The position numbers were made by a program, and so were the translations under genes. Positions 1-8,057 of a stretch of DNA of 14,208 nucleotides are shown here, in pieces; the first letter of the stretch is position 1; each line of letters begins with the position of its first letter. The stretch spans positions 1 to 14,208 of the forward strand of contig CACYWX010000034.1 of NCBI GenBank assembly GCA_902778205.1. The letters run 5' to 3'. The notes below the pieces were generated by a model, which had not been told where the DNA came from, did no database searches, and saw only the letters and a list, made by a program, of their open reading frames with translations. The stretch comes from an uncultured Ruminococcus sp. (lineage in GTDB: Bacteria; Bacillota; Clostridia; Oscillospirales; CAG-272).

Positions 1-1844
1 CTAAAGCCAACAATCACACAATGAACATGTGCTTTTATACTTGCTTCGCTATCCCACACAAAGGATCTGTATGCAAAATCAATATGAACGCCCTTCTCAA
101 ACAACGGTTTCCACAAGATTGGAACAGATTCTCCTTGACAAATAGAATTAGTTGACACCAGTGCGCATCTGACAGATGTTCCAAGAATATAATCAGTTGC
201 CTTTTTATACCAACACGAAACATAGTCCAGATTACCATAATTCTTCCATCCAGCAAATATATACTCAATATCTTTCTTTTGCTGCCCGCCCTCTTTCATC
301 CAACGCGCCCCCACAAACGGCGGGTTCCCCATGATATATCTCAGCCGATCCTTCGGGACAACCGTCTCCCAGTCGATCCGCAGGGCGTTGCCCTCCACGA
401 TGTTCGCGTTGGTTTTCAGGGGCAGGTACGTGGGATCGATGCTCAGAATCGCCGCCGTCTCCCGCATCATCTGGATCTCCGCGATCCACAGGGCCGTCTT
501 CGCAACGGTGACGGCAAAGTCGTTGATCTCGATGCCGTAGAACTGCGCGATGCTCACTTTGATGGGCGTGACCGTCCTGTCCGCCATGCCCATCTGCCCG
601 TGCTGAAGGAGACCGATCACGGTGTTTTCCAGCTTGCGGATGCTGAGATAGCTCTCCGTGAGAAAATTACCGCTCCCGGCGGCGGGGTCCAGACACACGA
701 CGGCGGTCAGCTTCTCCTGAAATTCCCGGAGCTTTTTGTCCCGCGTCTTTTCGACGGCGATTCCCCTGATCTCCTCCAGCTCCGCTTTCAGCTCGTCCAG
801 AAACAGCGGGTCGATGACCTTGTGGATGTTCTCGATGGACGTGTAGTGCATCCCGCCTTCCCGTCTGGTCTCCGGATTCAGCGTGCTCTCAAACACCGCG
901 CCGAAGATGGTGGGGCTGATTTCGCTCCAGTCGAATTCGTCCGAGGCGTGTTTCAGCAAAAGATCCATGATCTCCTCGGTGAAGGGCGGGATCTCGATGT
1001 CGTCGTCCTCAAACAGACCGCCGTTCACATAGGGGAAGGACGCGAGGATCGGATCGTCGTCGGAGAGATACGGGTCCCTCTCCTCCGGCTTCCGGTTGAG
1101 AACACGGAACAGGTCCCGCAGAGCAGTCCTTGCCTTTGCGGGCGAAAACTGCGCCAGATAGTCGCGGAAGATCGTTCTCGAATGGTCGCTGAACACCAGC
1201 GCGTCCTCGGCGTAGAGGCAGAACACGATCCGGACGCAGAGCTTGTTCAGCGAAACCAGCGCCGCGGGATCGTCCGGGTTCCTGTACTGCTTCCGGAGCG
1301 CGTCGTAAATCCTCCCCACCAGCTCGCCCGCCGCCAGGGAAACGGCCATCTCGTCCGTGATTTTCTCCGTCTCCTTCGTTACGAGAAAATCCAGCATGTG
1401 ATATTTCGACTGCAGGTCGGCAAGGGTCAGCTTTACAGGCTCCGGCTTCTTCTGCTCGCGGTCATAAATCCAGATTTCCGCAAAGTTGGACGTGACGATC
1501 CAGCGGGCCCGCTCGCTGAAGGGCAGACCGTTGTCATACATCTTCGCCTGCTCGTAGGGCGTCATGCCGTCGTGTCCGGCCTGCGGCTTATCCAGCGCGA
1601 TCCCGAGGGACTTCTGTTCGATCAGGACATGGGTCTCGGGGATGTATACGTCGATGCGCTTCGTATTTCCGTCGGGGCCGATGACCTTCTTCTCAAAATC
1701 AACCCGTTCCGTCACGCGCTCCACGCCGAGTATATTGGTCAGGATCTCGATCCAGTAGGATCTTGCGTCCTCATCCTCCCTGCCCTTTCCGTTCCATCTG
1801 TAAAAGAACTGGCGCGCTTCCTCACGCCGCTGCAAATCCGTCAT
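1..1844 (-). CDS. MmeI-like type IIG restriction enzyme / N6-adenine DNA methyltransferase (3' end outside window)
   Basis: Single-chain enzyme expected to cut DNA and methylate adenine in the same target, acting in the cytoplasm as defence. The ATG at 1844 follows a GGGAGGGG Shine-Dalgarno, and 614 codons stay open to the window edge; relatives run to roughly 900 residues, so the target-recognition part is mostly missing here. The N-terminal PD-(D/E)XK nuclease shows D65 in RIDVYIPE, then E76-Q-K78 in LIEQKS (D-X10-EXK; MmeI has D-X9-EXK). A helical linker follows. The methyltransferase has the SAM-binding motif DPAAGSGNFL at 386-395 and the adenine-type catalytic NPPF at 507-510. From about residue 520 the gene becomes AT-rich with different codon use, suggesting a mosaic. 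No separate restriction or specificity gene is visible. An MmeI-family methyltransferase with an inactive nuclease is possible, but D, E and K are all present. Confidence 0.9.
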   Translation of the reverse strand, partial: MTDLQRREEARQFFYRWNGKGREDEDARSYWIEILTNILGVERVTERVDFEKKVIGPDGNTKRIDVYIPETHVLIEQKSLGIALDKPQAGHDGMTPYEQAKMYDNGLPFSERARWIVTSNFAEIWIYDREQKKPEPVKLTLADLQSKYHMLDFLVTKETEKITDEMAVSLAAGELVGRIYDALRKQYRNPDDPAALVSLNKLCVRIVFCLYAEDALVFSDHSRTIFRDYLAQFSPAKARTALRDLFRVLNRKPEERDPYLSDDDPILASFPYVNGGLFEDDDIEIPPFTEEIMDLLLKHASDEFDWSEISPTIFGAVFESTLNPETRREGGMHYTSIENIHKVIDPLFLDELKAELEEIRGIAVEKTRDKKLREFQEKLTAVVCLDPAAGSGNFLTESYLSIRKLENTVIGLLQHGQMGMADRTVTPIKVSIAQFYGIEINDFAVTVAKTALWIAEIQMMRETAAILSIDPTYLPLKTNANIVEGNALRIDWETVVPKDRLRYIMGNPPFVGARWMKEGGQQKKDIEYIFAGWKNYGNLDYVSCWYKKATDYILGTSVRCALVSTNSICQGESVPILWKPLFEKGVHIDFAYRSFVWDSEASIKAHVHCVIVGF

Positions 1845-1888
1845 AAAGCCCCGTCCCCTCCCATTGGATTTCTCCGTCGGTTTGTACC

Positions 1889-1917
1889 AGTATAACACAG
1901 GACCGCCGGGCCGTCAA
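1889..1917 (-). promoter_or_regulatory. Promoter of the MmeI-like gene
   Basis: Read on the minus strand: -35 TTGACG (1917-1912), a 17-base spacer, then -10 TATACT (1894-1889) preceded by TGT, an extended -10. Transcription should start near 1882, giving a leader of about 38 bases before the ATG at 1844. Confidence 0.8.
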
Positions 1918-1932
1918 GAATCATCTTCCGTC

Positions 1933-1961
1933 TTGCAATCCCGGAGCGGTTGTGCTATAAT
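1933..1961 (+). promoter_or_regulatory. Promoter of the GH95 fucosidase operon
   Basis: -35 TTGCAA (1933-1938), 17-base spacer, consensus -10 TATAAT (1956-1961) preceded by TGC, an extended -10. Expected start is near 1968, which rules out an in-frame ATG at 1950 and supports the ATG at 1995. It is back to back with the MmeI promoter, with 15 bases between the two -35 boxes. Confidence 0.85.
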
Positions 1962-1994
1962 GGAAAGTGGAATTTTGTCATCAGGAGCGAACCC

Positions 1995-4271
1995 ATGTCA
2001 TACGAGCTTTTTTACAATCATCCCGCCCGTGAATGGAACGAGGCCCTTCCTCTCGGCAGCGGACGGCTGGGCGTCACGGTCTGGGGATCCCCGGAAGAGG
2101 ACGTCCTCCAGCTCAACGAGGAGACCCTGTGGGACGGCGGCTTCGATCCGGAGGCCGACAATCCGGACTGCGCCGCCCATCTTCCCGAGATCCGCGCCGC
2201 CATCTTCTCCGGCGACTACGCGGAGGGACAGCGGCTGACGCAGAAATACATGGTCTGCCGGGGCGACGGGAGCCATTCCGGCCACGGCTTCGGATACCGC
2301 TACGGCTCCTTCCAGACCGCCGGGGACATCCTCGTGGCCTTCACGGACCGCCGGGGTGAGCCCTCCGGGTACAAAAGGACCCTGAATCTTGAGACCGGCC
2401 TGTGCCGCTCGGTCTGGAACGACGGGAGCCGCGCCCATGAGGTCCGGGTCCTCGCGTCCTACAAGCGGGGCGGCATGGCGGCGGAGTACCGGGCGTCCGA
2501 GCCCTTCTCCGCGCGGATCCGGTTCAGGAGGGAGGACGGCGGCGCGGAGACTGCCTCCTACGCTCCGGACGGCTTCGCCTATGAAAAGGCCTTCCCGGAT
2601 TCCCTGGCCTTCGCCGTATGCGCGTCGGTGAGGGCCGAGGGCGGCTGTGTCACGGCGGATGAGGACGGGATCGAGCTGAAAAACGTGACCTCCTTCCGGA
2701 TCACCGCCGACGTGCGCACCACCTACGTGAAGCCCGGCATGGACGGCACGCCCCGCCCCTCGAACGATCCGGCCCCCGCGACAGAGAAAGCACGGGAAAC
2801 GGCGGAGAGCATGGCGGAGCGGGACTTTGACGGTCTGCTCCGGGAGAGCGCCGGGATCCTCTCCTCCTTCATGGACCGGGTGAAGCTGAATCTCTCCCCC
2901 GCGGATCCCTCCCTCTCCTCCCTGCCCACGGACGAGCGGATTCTGAGGGTGCGGGAGGGCGGCTCCGACACGGATCTGCTTCTGACCTACTTCGCCTTCG
3001 GGCGGTATCTGCTGGTATCCTCCTCCTGGAACTGCGTTCTGCCCGCCAACCTGCAGGGCGTCTGGACCCCGGACCTTGACACGATCTGGTCCGCAGACTA
3101 CCACATCAACATCAACCTCCAGATGAACTACTGGCTGGCCGAGACCTGCCGGATGCCGGAGCTGACGGAGCCACTTCTCGATTACATCCGGTTCCTGTCC
3201 CTCCACGGACGGCGGACCGCGGACATCCAGTACGGCGGAGCCCGGGGCTGGGTGGCCCACACCATCACCAATCCATGGGGCTTCACGGCTCCGGGCGAGG
3301 GGGCGGGCTGGGGCTCCTTCATGTGCGCGGGGGCCTGGTGCTGTCAGCATATCCTCGAGCGGTACCGCTATTCCGGCGACGCCGAGGTGCTCCGGGAGAA
3401 CTACGACATCCTGCGGGGAGCCTGCGAATTCTTCCTCGACTATCTGACCGAGGATCCGCGGACGGGGTATCTGGTCACCTGCCCCTCCAACTCCCCGGAG
3501 AACAGCTTCATCACGGCTCAGGGCCGCTTCGGCGTCTGCGCAGGTCCCACCATGGACAACGAGATATTGAGAATGCTCTTCACCTCCACCGCCGACGCCG
3601 CCCGGACCCTCTCCATGGACGAAGAATTTGCCGATCTGCTGGACAAAACCGCCGCGCGCCTCTCCCCGATCCGCGTCGGAAAGCACGGGCAGATCATGGA
3701 GTGGAGCGAGGACTTTGACGAGGCCGAACCGGGCCACCGCCACGTGTCCCACCTGTTCGCCCTCCATCCGGACTGCGCCGTCACCCGGGAGCACACCCCG
3801 GAGCTGTTCGAGGCGGCCAAGGTCACTCTCCGGCGCAGACTGGAGAACGGCGGCGGCCACACGGGATGGTCCCGGGCCTGGGTCTCCACCTTCTTCGCGC
3901 GGCTGGGCGACGGGAACGCATGCCTGGACAGCCTGAACCTCCTGCTGGGCCGCTCCACCCTGCCGAATCTGTTCGACACGCATCCGCCGTTCCAGATCGA
4001 CGGCAACTTCGGCGGAGCCAACGTCTTTGCAGAGATGCTGCTCCAGTCCCAGAGCGGCAAGCTCGTCCTGCTCCCCGCCCTTCCGGACGACGCCGACTGG
4101 CAGACCGGCTCCTTCGAGGGTCTGGCCGCACGGGGAGGCGCCGCCGTGGACTGCCGCTGGAAGGACGGCCGGGTGACGGATTACCGGGTTTACGCCGTCA
4201 CGCCCGCTGCCCGGGGCAAGACCTTCACGGTGACGGTGAACGGGTCCGACGAGACCGTGACCGCGGAATAA
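1995..4271 (+). CDS. GH95 family alpha-L-fucosidase, cytoplasmic
   Basis: Glycoside hydrolase expected to remove terminal alpha-1,2-linked L-fucose (some GH95 members act on L-galactose) by inversion. The 758-residue length is normal for GH95. An N-terminal beta-sandwich (from EWNEALPLGSGRLG at 13-26) leads through a linker into an (alpha/alpha)6 barrel from about 310, then a C-terminal beta domain. Family motifs seen: DYHININLQMNYW (368-380; N372 and N374 fit the water-activating Asn pair), MEWSEDF (568-574; E569 fits the general acid), HRHVSHLFALHP (581-592), TGWSRAW (623-629) and QIDGNFGG (667-674; D669). Residue roles are transferred from Bifidobacterium AfcA. There is no signal peptide, so it should act on imported oligosaccharides. 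AGGAG sits 7 bases before the ATG, and the promoter at 1933-1961 fixes this start. First gene of a likely three-gene operon. Substrate specificity is not settled by sequence. Confidence 0.93.
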   Translation: MSYELFYNHPAREWNEALPLGSGRLGVTVWGSPEEDVLQLNEETLWDGGFDPEADNPDCAAHLPEIRAAIFSGDYAEGQRLTQKYMVCRGDGSHSGHGFGYRYGSFQTAGDILVAFTDRRGEPSGYKRTLNLETGLCRSVWNDGSRAHEVRVLASYKRGGMAAEYRASEPFSARIRFRREDGGAETASYAPDGFAYEKAFPDSLAFAVCASVRAEGGCVTADEDGIELKNVTSFRITADVRTTYVKPGMDGTPRPSNDPAPATEKARETAESMAERDFDGLLRESAGILSSFMDRVKLNLSPADPSLSSLPTDERILRVREGGSDTDLLLTYFAFGRYLLVSSSWNCVLPANLQGVWTPDLDTIWSADYHININLQMNYWLAETCRMPELTEPLLDYIRFLSLHGRRTADIQYGGARGWVAHTITNPWGFTAPGEGAGWGSFMCAGAWCCQHILERYRYSGDAEVLRENYDILRGACEFFLDYLTEDPRTGYLVTCPSNSPENSFITAQGRFGVCAGPTMDNEILRMLFTSTADAARTLSMDEEFADLLDKTAARLSPIRVGKHGQIMEWSEDFDEAEPGHRHVSHLFALHPDCAVTREHTPELFEAAKVTLRRRLENGGGHTGWSRAWVSTFFARLGDGNACLDSLNLLLGRSTLPNLFDTHPPFQIDGNFGGANVFAEMLLQSQSGKLVLLPALPDDADWQTGSFEGLAARGGAAVDCRWKDGRVTDYRVYAVTPAARGKTFTVTVNGSDETVTAE

Positions 4272-4309
4272 TCCGGAACCTGCCCATTTCCCGATTCATC
4301 TTTTCGGAA

Positions 4310-4406
4310 AGGAGATCCGCCGTGAAACGACGCATAACGGCCGCCCTGCTCTGTCTGGCCGTCCTGACCGCATCCGCCGCGCCCTGTTTTCCCCGGCGGA
4401 TCTCCT
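4310..4406 (+). promoter_or_regulatory. 13-bp inverted repeat covering the RBS and start of the downstream surface-protein gene
   Basis: AGGAGATCCGCCG at 4310-4322 contains the core AGGAG and ends on the G of the GTG start. Its exact reverse complement CGGCGGATCTCCT lies at 4394-4406 in the signal-peptide coding region, with a 71-base loop. In the mRNA this helix would hide the ribosome binding site. The pairing is seen in sequence; a regulatory role is inference. Confidence 0.45.
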
Positions 4407-7400
4407 CTCCCGCATACGCCGCCGAGTACGCCGGGGAGGTCCTGACGGAAGAGGAGCAGGAATCCCGCGCCTTTGCCCACATCTCCTATGTGACGGACGG
4501 CGTAGCGGACACCGGCATGCTCCTGCCCCGGGACGAGCACACGACGCTCCTGACGCCCTCCGACGGGGACTGGGGCTTCAGTGGACCGGTGCGGAAGAGC
4601 TATTCCCTCCGGACGCCGGTGGACGAGGACCCCGACATGACCCAGATCTTTCTGGTTGCAGCCGGTCCGAAGCCGGGGAGGGAGCCCGAAGGAAACGAGC
4701 TGACCTTCACCCTGGATCTGACGCCCGGAGACGCGAGCGGGGACTATCTCTACGCCGAGGACTACCGCGCCATGCAGTTCGGCATCGCTCTGGAGGACGC
4801 GGAGGGGGACTTTCCCCTGACGGCGGAGCTGGAGACCTCCCGGGGCACGGTGACGGCGGACCTGACGCTCAGCGCCCATACCATCGAGGGCTCCGGCATC
4901 CTCTTCAGCCACAATCAAGTCAGAAGCGGCAACGGCTGGAGTGTGGTCACCCTGGATCTGACCGAGGCGGAGGGCTCCCTCCGTCGGCTGACCGTCCGGC
5001 TCAGGGAGGACGTTCTGCCGGTAAACACGGTCTTCTCCGCCCCGCTTCTCACCACGGAGCCCACAGAGGAGCTGATCCGCGCCGAGCAGTATTCATCCTT
5101 CGCTCTGGAGGCCGAGAGCGGTACCTTTTCCGGATCCGGTCCCGCCGCCCGGGCCGATGAAAACGGACGCCTCCTTGTGACCGGAGCGCCCGCCACCGTC
5201 TGTTCCCTCGGTGAAAACGTGCCCTGCTGCTTCGAGATCCGCACCTCGGACATTCCCGCGGCGGACGGACGGCTTTCCCTGGGGCTGGACTTCGTCGACG
5301 GGCTGGAGCGGGTGTGGTCCTCCCCGGTCCGGCTGGGAGCGGACGACAACGTGTATGTGGTGCCGGCGGACATCCTCTCCGGGGTGAAATCCTTCTCCCT
5401 GCTGTTCGAGGGACTGGATCCCGGGGCCTCCTTCCGGATCGAGTCCGTGCGGATCTTTTCGGGCGGCGAGCCCTCCACCGGCGGCAACGAATGGCTGGGG
5501 AGGCTCGAACGAGTGGAGCGCACCTCCGGCGGGCTTCTGTTCAAGGGCTCCGTCACGGCAGACGCGGCCCGCAGCTTCTCCTCCGGCGTCATCCGCTTCT
5601 GCGCCGTTCCCTCCCCCGTTTTTCTCAGCGAGGAGGACCGGGCGTTCTTCACGGCGGGGGGCTCGGTCCGTCTGCCGGAGTGCGCCGTGACGGTGGGGGA
5701 GAGCAAGCTGTCCACGAGATTTGAATTCCGGTTCGACCCGCCCTCCGCTCTGCCTGCCAACGCCGACTCCTGCGTCTATTTCGCCTGCGTTCCCGATCCC
5801 GCCGATCCGGACGCGGTCATGCTCCTGTCCCCGCCGCGGTACGCCGACATACCGGCAACGGACCGTCCGGTCTCGGCCGCGCGGTTCGGACTGGCGGACG
5901 CCTTCCCCGCCGGAGCCTTTGAATCCAACACCTTCCATATTCTGACGGACGTGCCTCTGAACCGGCTCCTGTCCGGATCGGGCGGAATATCCGCGGCGTA
6001 CACGGTGCCCGGTGAGGACTCCCCCCGGAGCGTGTTCTTCGACGCCTCCCTGCTTTCGGAGCTGGACCGGGACGTGCAGTTCTACCGCTCCGCCGGCATC
6101 GAGGTCTACCTGCGGCTCCTGATCGATGAGCCCATTCCGGGTCTCACGGCTCAGGACAGCCTGTTCCCGGACATGAGCTCCCCGGAATCCGCCGCTCTCT
6201 GGTGCGCCGCGGTCCGCTTCTTCGCGGGACGGTATCCCGACGCGGCCGGCCTGGTGCTCCCCGGACCCGTCAACGATGCGGAGGCCGCCGGAGTCCGGGA
6301 GGAGGAGATCGGACGGTGGGCCGAAGCGCTAAGCCATCTCTGCACCCTCACCGGAAGCGCGGCCTCTGCCGTCTCCCCGGGCATGGCGGTCTGCGTCCCC
6401 TTCGACGAGGCTTCGGACTCCGTGTGCAGCCGCCTTTTCCTCACCCTCTTCGCCCATCGCATGGCCCGGACCGGCTCGCCCTCCTGGACCCTTCTCTCCA
6501 TGGCGGGCTCGGACGGCGGCGTTCCCGGACGGCTGAAGCAGACCCTTTCGTATCTGACCGATCTGTCCCTGCCCGGACCCGGGGATCTCATGTACGTCTA
6601 CAGCCTGACCCAGCGGGAGCTGAACCAGCAGTACGCCGCCTATCTGGCCACGCCCGCCTCGGAGCGGGACAGCGCCTACGTGCCGTCGGAGATGGCGGTG
6701 GAGCTGTACCGTCGGTTCTCCGATGCCTGCGGGACCGGCGCCCGGGTGGTGTTCTTCTCCCCGGCCGGACTCACCCAGCGCTACGACCACGACTTCTACG
6801 ACGTGCTCAAGCGCGGAGCGGGCATCAAGGACGCCGTGCGGGAATCGGGCACCCGGGCCGTCTCCGTTCTGCCGGGCATGGTCTTTTATGATCTTTGGGA
6901 CTTCTCCGACGCCTACTATCCCCTGGACTGGATCCCGGGAGGCGGCGCGCTGTCCTGCTCCACGGAGCTGAGCGAGGCCTTTTCCGACGCGGCGGGCGAG
7001 CCCTCCCGTGTGCTGTCCGTGTCGTTTCAGGAGGCCCGGGACGGGGTGGCCGGCATCGTCATGCGGAACCTGAAAAACACGGTGGATCTGAGCCGGGTGG
7101 AGGCCCTGACCTTCGACTTTCTGCTGGAGGACGCGGGCGGGATCGTTCCCACCGACGACGGCGGTGTCTCCGTGGTCTTCATCGCAGGGACGGACGACAA
7201 GCGGGCGGAATTCCACGCCGACGGCCTGAGCTGCGGGGAGATCCACCGGCTGAGCTGTCCGATCTCCGACTGGGACGACCGGGATCGGGTGGATTTTCTG
7301 AGCATCGCGGTCTATGCGGACCGTCCCGTGTCCCTGAAGCTGTCGAAGGTCACAGCGGCGGCCTCGGGGATCCCGTCCGAAGAGCTGGAAGCCGTCTTCT

Positions 7401-7582
7401 CTCCTCCCTCGGAGGAAGAGGATAAGCCCGACGCCGGATGGCTGCTGCCCGTGCTGGTCTTTCTGGCCGCGGCCTCCTTCTCGGTCTTCGTCCTGCTGAC
7501 CCGGCGGGACACGGAGGACGGAGCGGATGCCGAGCGGACCGAACGGAAGGAACGAACCGGCCGAGAAAGGAGAACCCCTTGA
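4322..7582 (+). CDS. Large membrane-anchored surface protein with possible degenerate DUF5722-like barrel
   Basis: 1086 residues from a GTG start with AAAGGAG 7 bases upstream; the open frame extends further 5', but only this start gives a signal peptide (KRR, hydrophobic core about 5-20, likely cleavage after AYA at 33). Residues about 35-510 look like repeated beta-sandwich segments. Residues about 515-855 resemble the glycosidase-like DUF5722 barrel, e.g. VFFDASLLSELDRD followed by YRSAGIEVYLRLL; where I would expect a GNE-type acid motif there is PGPVND at 647-652, so the site may be inactive. About 870-1015 look like a carbohydrate-binding-type beta-sandwich. A transmembrane helix (about 1040-1062) and a charged tail of about 24 residues anchor it, with the bulk outside. 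The mature part has about 15 cysteines, many for an exported protein. It lies 50 bases after the fucosidase gene with no promoter seen between, suggesting a glycan-related role. The DUF5722 link is from memory and tentative; function unknown. Confidence 0.75.
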   Translation: MKRRITAALLCLAVLTASAAPCFPRRISSPAYAAEYAGEVLTEEEQESRAFAHISYVTDGVADTGMLLPRDEHTTLLTPSDGDWGFSGPVRKSYSLRTPVDEDPDMTQIFLVAAGPKPGREPEGNELTFTLDLTPGDASGDYLYAEDYRAMQFGIALEDAEGDFPLTAELETSRGTVTADLTLSAHTIEGSGILFSHNQVRSGNGWSVVTLDLTEAEGSLRRLTVRLREDVLPVNTVFSAPLLTTEPTEELIRAEQYSSFALEAESGTFSGSGPAARADENGRLLVTGAPATVCSLGENVPCCFEIRTSDIPAADGRLSLGLDFVDGLERVWSSPVRLGADDNVYVVPADILSGVKSFSLLFEGLDPGASFRIESVRIFSGGEPSTGGNEWLGRLERVERTSGGLLFKGSVTADAARSFSSGVIRFCAVPSPVFLSEEDRAFFTAGGSVRLPECAVTVGESKLSTRFEFRFDPPSALPANADSCVYFACVPDPADPDAVMLLSPPRYADIPATDRPVSAARFGLADAFPAGAFESNTFHILTDVPLNRLLSGSGGISAAYTVPGEDSPRSVFFDASLLSELDRDVQFYRSAGIEVYLRLLIDEPIPGLTAQDSLFPDMSSPESAALWCAAVRFFAGRYPDAAGLVLPGPVNDAEAAGVREEEIGRWAEALSHLCTLTGSAASAVSPGMAVCVPFDEASDSVCSRLFLTLFAHRMARTGSPSWTLLSMAGSDGGVPGRLKQTLSYLTDLSLPGPGDLMYVYSLTQRELNQQYAAYLATPASERDSAYVPSEMAVELYRRFSDACGTGARVVFFSPAGLTQRYDHDFYDVLKRGAGIKDAVRESGTRAVSVLPGMVFYDLWDFSDAYYPLDWIPGGGALSCSTELSEAFSDAAGEPSRVLSVSFQEARDGVAGIVMRNLKNTVDLSRVEALTFDFLLEDAGGIVPTDDGGVSVVFIAGTDDKRAEFHADGLSCGEIHRLSCPISDWDDRDRVDFLSIAVYADRPVSLKLSKVTAAASGIPSEELEAVFSPPSEEEDKPDAGWLLPVLVFLAAASFSVFVLLTRRDTEDGADAERTERKERTGRERRTP

Positions 7583-7968
7583 AAAGCAAGACTCCCACAC
7601 CCTCCCCGCGCGCGGACAGATCCGGGATCGAGAAGGAAGCCGAGGCCTTCGCTCGTGAGGGCGTCGAAAAGCTGAACGTGGCGCAGAACACGCGGCCCTT
7701 CACAAAATACAAAATCGCCGAGCTGATCCTCTGCGCGGCGGCGGTGATTCTGGGCCTTCTTTACCTGTATACGAATCCGAAGCTGATCCCCCTCTCCGTG
7801 CTTCTTCCGGTATACGCCGGGGTCTTCTGCGCCATCGTGCCCCTGCGCTGGCTGGATCTGAAGGCGTCCGGGCTGAAGGGAGGCTTCGCGGTCTTCACCA
7901 CGGCGGTCTGGGCTCTTCTGGCGCTGGCGGTTGTCGCGGCCACAGTGGTGTATTTCCGGGGGGCCTGA
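7579..7968 (+). CDS. Small three-helix membrane protein, function unknown
   Basis: 129 residues from a TTG start that overlaps the previous gene's stop (TTGA, 7579-7582). AAAGGAG lies 6 bases upstream inside the end of that gene. An in-frame ATG further upstream (7438) would overlap the previous gene by 145 bases and has no reason to be used. A polar N-terminal region of about 45 residues is followed by three hydrophobic segments: about 47-64, 69-91 and 101-126. The overlap implies translational coupling to the surface protein, so the two may work together in the membrane. I recognise no family. The rare start codon is the main uncertainty; the reading frame itself is convincing by composition and hydrophobicity. 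Confidence 0.75.
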   Translation: MKSKTPTPSPRADRSGIEKEAEAFAREGVEKLNVAQNTRPFTKYKIAELILCAAAVILGLLYLYTNPKLIPLSVLLPVYAGVFCAIVPLRWLDLKASGLKGGFAVFTTAVWALLALAVVAATVVYFRGA

Positions 7969-7981
7969 TTCTTTCCCGCTC

Positions 7982-8010
7982 TTGCATATTCCGCCGGTTT
8001 GTGGTATCAT
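7982..8010 (+). promoter_or_regulatory. Promoter of the SDR-PPIase operon
   Basis: -35 TTGCAT (7982-7987), 17-base spacer, -10 TATCAT (8005-8010) preceded by TGG, an extended -10. It begins 14 bases after the upstream gene ends and predicts a leader of about 40 bases. No terminator is visible between it and the upstream gene. Confidence 0.75.
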
Positions 8011-8057
8011 ACTGAAAACAAATCCATCACAAAAAACATAAAGAGGTCTGTCTGACT

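Noticed and set aside
35..268. 77-codon minus-strand open frame near the left edge
   Set aside because: The frame that continues the methyltransferase stays open to the edge of the window; this one is an alternative frame in AT-rich coding DNA.
279..1895. 538-codon open frame on the plus strand
   Set aside because: It lies opposite the MmeI-like gene, which has clear nuclease and methyltransferase motifs, a promoter and an RBS. Long antisense frames are expected in GC-rich coding DNA.
1950..1994. Upstream ATG for the GH95 gene
   Set aside because: It precedes the predicted transcript start and has no RBS; the homologous protein begins near MSYELFYNHPA.
1998..3983. 661-codon open frame on the minus strand
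   Set aside because: Antisense to the GH95 gene; the translation is low-complexity Gly/Arg/Val/Pro-rich with no recognisable domain.
6329..7600. 423-codon minus-strand open frame inside the surface-protein gene
   Set aside because: Shadow of the GC-rich codon pattern on the other strand; Gly/Arg/His-rich with no motifs.
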